Below, piece by piece: positions 44,905 through 50,623 of a stretch of 50,623 bases of DNA (position 1 is the stretch's first letter; every line of letters starts with the position of its first letter). The DNA is taken from assembly GCA_023435985.1 (NCBI GenBank), contig JAEZKY010000242.1:1-50623 (forward strand), read 5' to 3'. The notes under the pieces were generated by a model that was not told where the DNA came from, searched no databases, and was given only the letters and a program-made list of their open reading frames with translations. This stretch comes from Bacillota bacterium. GTDB lineage: Bacteria; Bacillota; Clostridia; Clostridiales; Clostridiaceae. Both the position numbers and the translations under genes were made by a program.

Positions 44905-45727
44905 AAGCTTTGAAGAAATATGCGGGCAGATGAGTGATCAGTTTACTCAGTATGGATTTGCAACTACTCCTGGAGGAATTGCAAAGTTATTTGCAGATAT
45001 TATAGCAAAAAATATAGCAGAGTTTTATGATACTTTAGAATTAAATCATGTACAAGCCTTTGTTAGTACTGCAAGCGGAGATTTCTTAAATGCCATTGGA
45101 ACTCTCCTATCCTGCGAACGAAAAAGTAATGAAGAAGATGAGGATTTTAGAAAGAGGATAACCAGTCAGTGTTCAAGCCTCTCAAAGGCTAATGAAACAG
45201 CCATAAGACTTGCAGTATTAGGGATTGATTATGTAGATGATGTCGTTATGAAGAAATATTCTAATGGTCCAGGAAGCTTTACTGTAATGCCAATAATAAG
45301 TTCTTCTGCTAAAGCTGAGGATAACACCTTGGATAAGGTAGAAAATGCAGTGTTAGGTGTATGTTCCTATGGCGAAAAGGTGATTATTAAGCTGCCAACA
45401 TTAAAATATGTCAAGTTATCAATAGCTCTAACTTATTCAAATAATCTTACAGACACAGAAAAGCAGTCATTAGCAGTAGCTGTAAGAACTAATATTATAG
45501 ATTATATTAATTCCATTTCCATTGGAGATACATTAATAATAAATGAACTTACTAAGGTGATCATGCAGACGACTTTAGACAATACGGCAGACAATAATGA
45601 AATAGTTAATTATTCATGTAATTTACTAAAGATAAATGATGAGGTGTGCTTATTTATTAATCAAGGCTTAAGATGGGATGAGAAATTTCAGGTATCAACA
45701 GATACAGACGCAATTACAGTAGCTTAA
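44885..45727 (+). CDS. Baseplate wedge protein, gpJ-like
   Basis: ATG inside the end of the gp25-like gene, with GGAGGTG upstream; 280 aa, typical of the P2 gpJ family. Recognised parts are SGDFLNAIGTLLSCERKSNE, DFRKRITSQCSSLSKANETA and a later strand-rich part (VKLSIALTYSNNLTDTE; INSISIGDTLIINELTKVIM). It builds the baseplate wedges that open on contraction. Its usual partner, the I-like gene, is separated from it by one unrelated gene. Confidence 0.8.
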   Translation: MQLINNKSFEEICGQMSDQFTQYGFATTPGGIAKLFADIIAKNIAEFYDTLELNHVQAFVSTASGDFLNAIGTLLSCERKSNEEDEDFRKRITSQCSSLSKANETAIRLAVLGIDYVDDVVMKKYSNGPGSFTVMPIISSSAKAEDNTLDKVENAVLGVCSYGEKVIIKLPTLKYVKLSIALTYSNNLTDTEKQSLAVAVRTNIIDYINSISIGDTLIINELTKVIMQTTLDNTADNNEIVNYSCNLLKINDEVCLFINQGLRWDEKFQVSTDTDAITVA

Positions 45728-45741
45728 AGGAGAGAAATACC

Positions 45742-46422
45742 ATGTTCTACAATAGTGATCCAGAATTACAAGTTGAAATAGTGAGAGCAATAGCAGCAAT
45801 TTTAACTTCAATAACAGCTATAATGGGCACATATGTTGGAATAAAGAAGAAAAGAAGAAAAAATTCCAATGATGAAGAAAATGATAAACTAAGGTTAATT
45901 TATCATCCTGTATTTACAAGGATTGAGTATAACAAAAATACAATTAGAAATTGCTTTGAAATTAGAAATAAAGGCAAAGAAATTTTATTTAAAGAAATAA
46001 TTAGTAAACATCTAGATATTTGTAAATTATTCTTAAAAGAATTTGTAAACTATATAGATGACAATAAGGATATTGATTATAACCAATTGGAAAATAGAAG
46101 CGTTGAGGTGCTTAGTAAAATAATAAATGAACTAAATTATTTCTATATAAGTGATACATCATATTCTGCAGAAGAAAAAAAGGTGTTAGAAATTGTTTTA
46201 GAAAAATATCAGTTATGGAATAGTCATAGACAAAACATAGCTGTTGATATGATTAAAAATGTTTGTGGTTCAGTATTTTATCCTGATGCTTATGCTAAAA
46301 CTGTAACCATTTTAGATGTATTTCTATTTCTAATTACAGACGTTGTAGATGAAGCAGATAAAACATTAAACAGTCTTAATGGAGACTTGAAAGGATTAGT
46401 TTTTAGAGGGGTGATGATTTAA
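45742..46422 (+). CDS. Single-pass membrane protein inserted in the baseplate operon
   Basis: ATG after AAAGGAGAG; 226 aa. The N-terminal helix (about residues 12-34, IVRAIAAILTSITAIMGTYV) is a transmembrane segment followed by a strongly basic KKKRRKN stop-transfer. This places the remaining 190 charged, helical residues in the cytoplasm (FLKEFVNYIDDNKDIDYNQL; YSAEEKKVLEIVLEKYQLWN). Such a protein is not a baseplate part, yet it sits between the J- and I-like genes, which are normally adjacent. It is probably a late insertion expressed with the tail, such as a superinfection-exclusion, anti-defence or lysis-linked protein. No family is recognised. Confidence 0.65.
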   Translation: MFYNSDPELQVEIVRAIAAILTSITAIMGTYVGIKKKRRKNSNDEENDKLRLIYHPVFTRIEYNKNTIRNCFEIRNKGKEILFKEIISKHLDICKLFLKEFVNYIDDNKDIDYNQLENRSVEVLSKIINELNYFYISDTSYSAEEKKVLEIVLEKYQLWNSHRQNIAVDMIKNVCGSVFYPDAYAKTVTILDVFLFLITDVVDEADKTLNSLNGDLKGLVFRGVMI

Positions 46423-46424
46423 AG

Positions 46425-47564
46425 ATGTCAGATTTTAAGTTCGCCAAATATACTGAAAAAATAAGATCCATGTTACCATTTTGGTTACAGATGAGGAAGC
46501 AACCCGCAGATTCTATCGGGTTGCAATTTTTAAATTTTTTTGGGCTTCAACTGGATGATGTAGAATATATTTTAAATTATGCGTATAAACAAACAAGAAT
46601 AGAAGATGCAGATACTAAGTTTGTTGACATTGTATATAAGGCTATACTTCCTTCTTATTACGATATGAACACTATACAGATCATATCTACTAAGAACGAG
46701 TTATTAAGCAAAGCTGACAAATTATATGACTTTTTTGGACTTGGATATAACTATGGAATAATAGATAATAATATTATGCAGCCAGATTATTATTTTTTGG
46801 ATACTAGCAATAAGATTATTTATGTGAGAGAAGCCTATGATATTGATGATAATTATGAAAGTGGCCAGATAACTGTAGAGTTAAAGGATGGAACAACTAA
46901 TACCTTTCCGCTATCTCTTCATCAGGTTTGGAACTATTTTGATGAGTTTGGAGCACTTCTTTCCTGCCAAAGATTATATGGAGAAAGAAATGGAAAATAT
47001 AAAAATAGAATACTAGATGTTTTCAAAAGTCCTGCTAATTCAACTAAAAAAGGATTAGCAAATGCAATATCAAGAGAACTTGGCATGAGAAAGCACAAAG
47101 TATGGAAAGATACAAACGAAGATTTTACAATTAAAGATTCAATGGTTATAGCTAATTTAATTAAGGTAAAAAATGAAGTTGTTAAGGAAGAAAATATACT
47201 TTATACTCCAGAAGGATATTTAGTTATTAAAGCTCTTGAAACTAACGAGAAAGACGTTGAAGTAAGTTATATATGCGGACTTGAAATAAAAGCATTAATA
47301 GACCATAGTGATAATAAGTTTAACAATGAAACTTATTATGCAAACGGAATGGTTACAGATTTAATGATAAAGTATGTAAAGAATATTAAGAATAACTGCA
47401 GCATTATGTGGAATGATTTTATGTATAATGAGGCATGCTGGATACAAAATAGTGATGAATATACTGTAGACACATTTGGTTTCATTCCAGCTACATATGA
47501 TTCTAATATCAAAGGGTTTACCGATTATGGATATTTTGATAAAGGAGGATATGAAAGATGGTAA
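46425..47564 (+). CDS. Baseplate protein, gpI-like
   Basis: ATG starts 2 nt after the membrane gene with GAGGGGTGAT upstream; 379 aa. The start (FAKYTEKIRSMLPFWLQMRK; LNFFGLQLDDVEYILNYAYK) and the middle part (YKNRILDVFKSPANSTKKGL; LANAISRELGMRKHKVWKD) match the P2 gpI / tail-protein-I type found after gpJ, which links wedges to fibres. It is longer than P2 gpI (about 176 aa), with an extra beta-rich end (residues 230-379). The next gene overlaps its stop. Confidence 0.65.
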   Translation: MSDFKFAKYTEKIRSMLPFWLQMRKQPADSIGLQFLNFFGLQLDDVEYILNYAYKQTRIEDADTKFVDIVYKAILPSYYDMNTIQIISTKNELLSKADKLYDFFGLGYNYGIIDNNIMQPDYYFLDTSNKIIYVREAYDIDDNYESGQITVELKDGTTNTFPLSLHQVWNYFDEFGALLSCQRLYGERNGKYKNRILDVFKSPANSTKKGLANAISRELGMRKHKVWKDTNEDFTIKDSMVIANLIKVKNEVVKEENILYTPEGYLVIKALETNEKDVEVSYICGLEIKALIDHSDNKFNNETYYANGMVTDLMIKYVKNIKNNCSIMWNDFMYNEACWIQNSDEYTVDTFGFIPATYDSNIKGFTDYGYFDKGGYERW

Positions 47565-50500
47565 TTGAAAGACTTGAATATAAAATAACCATTACAATAG
47601 AAAATTTAGTGATAAATTCTTTAGTAGACTTATCAAAGACTATTACTAAACAAAATGTTGATTTAACAAATACAGAACCTGTTCAGCTTGAGAAACATAA
47701 TTTAATAGACTATTTTTCTAGGGAAATTGGCAGGTATTGTGCGCGAAATAGTGTAAGCCAGCAGGATTTAGCGTTATATGGTTATGAAATTGTATCTGAT
47801 ACTGATGGAGTAGAGGTTTATTTTAATACTGATGATACAAACGTATTTAGTTATGAGCCTGCTGTAATGGCAAAATTAAGTGCAACAAAAGAGCAGCCGG
47901 TATTAAAATGTGTTCAGTTATACAATAATGTAGTTAAGTGGTACTGGGAAGCCAGCGAGGAAATAAAGTATCTTAAAGATGAACATGATAATATTATTTA
48001 TCAGGTTCCAAGCGGAATAGGATACTACATTGAAGGAGACTTAAAGACAGGAGAAACATATACCAGATATCTTAGTGCTGTAAATTCAGCTTTAGAGGAA
48101 TTACAGTCACTGCCTTGTTCTATAACATTATTAGAACAAACTGAGGAGAGCACTTATCCTGTTTTTGAAGTAGAAGACAGAGATGAGACAGTTTCTGAAA
48201 TAAGCAAAGGTTATCCAAGTAAACTAAAGGCATTTGCTTCAGGAGTTGGAGATAATAATGACTGCTTATTATATAAATCAAGTGATTTAAGTTTAAATCA
48301 TAAGTTTAAATTATATAATAAAATTTATGGAATAAGGGCAAGTAATGATATAAGACATCATGCAATAAAGTTTAAATATAGATTTAAATTGGTTGGAGAG
48401 GTTCCATATATGGGATATAGAGCAGCTTTTACTGTAAGGGTTACAGCACAGGAATGCAATAAGATAAGTGATGATCCTAAAGGTGAAGTACTTTCTGGAG
48501 CGCCTATGGTAAGTGAAAAGAACTTGACTTACACTCTTGATGATAATGTTCAAGTTGCAGAAATATATTTATATCAGTTCTTTCCTAATATTTTAGTAGA
48601 AAATTATAAACAGAGATATAAATTTACAATAGAAATCTTTAATACCTCTGGTGATGCTGTGGTTTACAGCCCTGCATATGGCGGAAGAGCAATAAAAAAT
48701 AATAATTCCTTTTCATGGAGTGAACATGGATACTTCGATCATATGTTCACAGTTGCAGCAAAAGCTAGAAAGCTCACTAAAGAATACGTTGAATGGTATC
48801 CAACAGAAAACTATGATCCACTTACTGGCGTTATTAATGGAGATTTTGAAAGCAGCAAAGACGGCTTAAAGGATCTTCATGTAATTATGAATTCTTTTGA
48901 TACGTCAGATTCCGTTATAAATAAAAAATATTATTGTGTATTTGAAACTATTTCACCAGACAGCGGATATGTGCAATTTAAATGGGATCATCCAGTTAAT
49001 GATTGTGAATATACAGAAATAGACGGGGATGGAATTACATTTTATTCAGATTCAATTTTTGCTGATGACAGTGAACATCGTGAGTTTGTAGCACAGACGG
49101 AAATAGGTCCATATATTATAGACGATAATAGGGATCATAAATACACATATGATGTGAAAGGAATATCTGTTAATCGAGCAGCTTATAAGAGATTTGAACT
49201 TGAAATAGTGCCAAGTATTAATGATATTTTAATTATAAGCAATATGCCAGAGTTAGTTATAAAGGAAGATGGCAGCATAGATACTACAGTTACAGTAACT
49301 TGTAGAAACCTGCAAAGTGCAACTGCAAAATGGAGTCCAAGCATTCATAATGGGTATTATTATTACAATCAAAATGAGTACTTCTTGTATTCTAAATGTG
49401 TACCAGATGATCAGAATCTTATACAGCAGGATCTTTATTTAACAAAAGATGTTCAGGTGAAGCTGGAAATAGGAGTTCAGGGAGAAAAGAAGGAAAATAA
49501 AAAATATGCTTATCATTTAACTACTAAGGAAGATCTTCTTCTTGACAGCTACCATTATGAATGGGCTGAAGATATGGTATGGCCTAAGGCAATTGAATCG
49601 TATAATGATTATTATAGCGAATATGCACCATACTATGAGTATTATACTAAACCATTTGTTTTTGATGATATTCCAACTTATTACTCGAAAATTACATGGG
49701 ATGAGGCTGGAACACCTAACAGTACCATAGAAGTTTATGGCTATGCTTATGATGAAATAAATGGAGTTTATAATCCTCCAGTAAGAATATATAAAGATCA
49801 GGAAGTACCGAAAGAATTACAGCTATCTAGAACTTTAATATTAAAATTTGTGTTAAAGCCATCAAGAAAACCTAAGCTTATGAAAAGAACTATTCTTTAT
49901 GACTGCGAAGCTGACTGGCGGAATAATATGAATTTCTATCTATCATATAATATATCTTATAATGAGGAAATTCTTATGCCAATGTCCTATTCTGTGGATG
50001 GCGCATATGTTGGAACCTTTATAGATTTAGGAGATACTGCAGAAGAAATTAAAGAGAGAAGTATAGAATTTAACCCAGTTTATCAGGGAGAAATAGAAAT
50101 TTACATGGTACAAGCTGATAATAAGGGAGATATTCAAGGAAATGTAAAGTATTTTGATTGGAAGAAAGTTGATATAAATACAGTTAAGACTGACTTAAAG
50201 AGATTTATAAGATATATGATAATATTAAAACCAAATTCTAAAATATTTTATATGGAAATGAAAGTTCAAAGGTATGAATATACTGATGAAAAAAGAGAAG
50301 ATTATCTTCCGGGATTTGGGAATGTATATGTAGAAGCTCTTTGCTATTATGATTATTATTTATTCCATCATAATGCTAACTGTGCTCATCCAAACGAGAC
50401 ACATATATCTGAAACCTCGCCAATATGCTCAGTATGTGGTCTTGATGCATCTACCTGTACTTCAATTGAACACATTGTAACTACCAATGAAACAAAATAT

Positions 50501-50623
50501 GATTATATATTTACCCATTCATTAAAATATAATGCTGAAGATGAATTGCTAATAAGTGATTTAAATGGAGAGTTAACTAATCTATCAGAGGCACTAGGTT
50601 TTAAGGTAGAAAATGTGGTTGAT
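47558..50623 (+). CDS. Large baseplate or fibre protein, incomplete at the right edge
   Basis: The frame opens at ATG 47558, with AAAGGAGGAT just upstream, overlapping the previous stop by 7 nt, and stays open for 1022 codons to the window end. It is beta-rich and aromatic throughout (NTSGDAVVYSPAYGGRAIKN; YCVFETISPDSGYVQFKWDH), consistent with Ig/FnIII-like modules. Tyr-rich stretches occur (ESYNDYYSEYAPYYEYYTK). Near residues 942-967 there is a possible metal site (NCAHPNE, CSVCGLDASTC). There is no signal peptide. Its place after the I-like gene suggests a baseplate-linked fibre or receptor-binding protein. The true length and C-terminus are unknown. Confidence 0.65.
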   Translation, partial: MVIERLEYKITITIENLVINSLVDLSKTITKQNVDLTNTEPVQLEKHNLIDYFSREIGRYCARNSVSQQDLALYGYEIVSDTDGVEVYFNTDDTNVFSYEPAVMAKLSATKEQPVLKCVQLYNNVVKWYWEASEEIKYLKDEHDNIIYQVPSGIGYYIEGDLKTGETYTRYLSAVNSALEELQSLPCSITLLEQTEESTYPVFEVEDRDETVSEISKGYPSKLKAFASGVGDNNDCLLYKSSDLSLNHKFKLYNKIYGIRASNDIRHHAIKFKYRFKLVGEVPYMGYRAAFTVRVTAQECNKISDDPKGEVLSGAPMVSEKNLTYTLDDNVQVAEIYLYQFFPNILVENYKQRYKFTIEIFNTSGDAVVYSPAYGGRAIKNNNSFSWSEHGYFDHMFTVAAKARKLTKEYVEWYPTENYDPLTGVINGDFESSKDGLKDLHVIMNSFDTSDSVINKKYYCVFETISPDSGYVQFKWDHPVNDCEYTEIDGDGITFYSDSIFADDSEHREFVAQTEIGPYIIDDNRDHKYTYDVKGISVNRAAYKRFELEIVPSINDILIISNMPELVIKEDGSIDTTVTVTCRNLQSATAKWSPSIHNGYYYYNQNEYFLYSKCVPDDQNLIQQDLYLTKDVQVKLEIGVQGEKKENKKYAYHLTTKEDLLLDSYHYEWAEDMVWPKAIESYNDYYSEYAPYYEYYTKPFVFDDIPTYYSKITWDEAGTPNSTIEVYGYAYDEINGVYNPPVRIYKDQEVPKELQLSRTLILKFVLKPSRKPKLMKRTILYDCEADWRNNMNFYLSYNISYNEEILMPMSYSVDGAYVGTFIDLGDTAEEIKERSIEFNPVYQGEIEIYMVQADNKGDIQGNVKYFDWKKVDINTVKTDLKRFIRYMIILKPNSKIFYMEMKVQRYEYTDEKREDYLPGFGNVYVEALCYYDYYLFHHNANCAHPNETHISETSPICSVCGLDASTCTSIEHIVTTNETKYDYIFTHSLKYNAEDELLISDLNGELTNLSEALGFKVENVVD

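Noticed and set aside
1..50623. Extracellular contractile injection system or R-type bacteriocin instead of a phage
   Set aside because: Not excluded, but the AAA+ ATPase typical of such systems is absent, and the huge tape measure, many fibres and accessory genes fit a large phage better. Head genes outside the window would decide.
1..50623. tRNA, rRNA, integrase, transposase or insertion sequence
   Set aside because: None was recognised by reading; no cloverleaf-like sequence, transposase motif or flanking inverted repeats stood out.

Overview
The window is AT-rich, Gram-positive-type DNA: strong AGGAGG-like ribosome sites, frequent TTG and GTG starts, AGA/ATA/TTA-rich codons. It most resembles Clostridium. 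Nearly all of it is one rightward run of virion genes from a large contractile-tailed phage, prophage or phage-plasmid. No terminase, portal, capsid, replication gene, integrase or tRNA is visible, so a complete phage cannot be distinguished from a headless tail-like particle on this sequence alone.

Layout. (1) 1-1201: the end of an unknown gene, then 0.8 kb of non-coding DNA with a terminator, three 21-bp-phased direct repeats, candidate promoters and a cluster of TAAGAAT motifs. (2) 1202-4523: an accessory segment. It holds a 707-aa secreted-type protein (glutamine-amidotransferase-like, Ig-like, cohesin-like and dockerin-like modules, but no signal peptide), a minus-strand 31-aa holin-like toxin with an apparent convergent antisense RNA (a type I toxin-antitoxin cassette), and an acidic protein that looks like two DUF2829/Tad2-like domains. 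(3) 4794-7604: four small helical or Ala/Gly-rich proteins and a Cys/Lys-rich 73-aa protein. (4) 7824-20943: seven probable fibre or surface proteins, including a 1225-aa protein built from 16-residue repeats. (5) 21026-31734: two sheath-family proteins, a probable tail-completion protein, the major tube protein, tube paralogues carrying peptidoglycan-binding and SH3-like modules, two paralogous tail-assembly chaperone candidates and a small basic protein. (6) 31731-47564: a 2097-aa tape-measure candidate, a 1894-aa hub with two cell-wall hydrolase domains, spike, gp25-like, gpJ-like and gpI-like baseplate proteins, and an inserted single-pass membrane protein. (7) 47558-end: an open 1022-codon baseplate or fibre protein that has no stop before the window edge.

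Working together: sheath and tube assemble on a baseplate (spike, gp25, J, I, hub), with length set by the tape measure and chaperones. The hub enzymes and the wall-binding tube paralogues would engage the thick clostridial wall. The Ig-like and solenoid proteins would give host contact.

Most notable: the unlisted type I toxin-antitoxin cassette at about 3390-3710; a tail-tube domain that appears split over two adjacent genes and linked to wall-binding modules (28071-29965); the 16-residue solenoid; the cohesin/dockerin protein in a phage context; and the phased repeats near 600.
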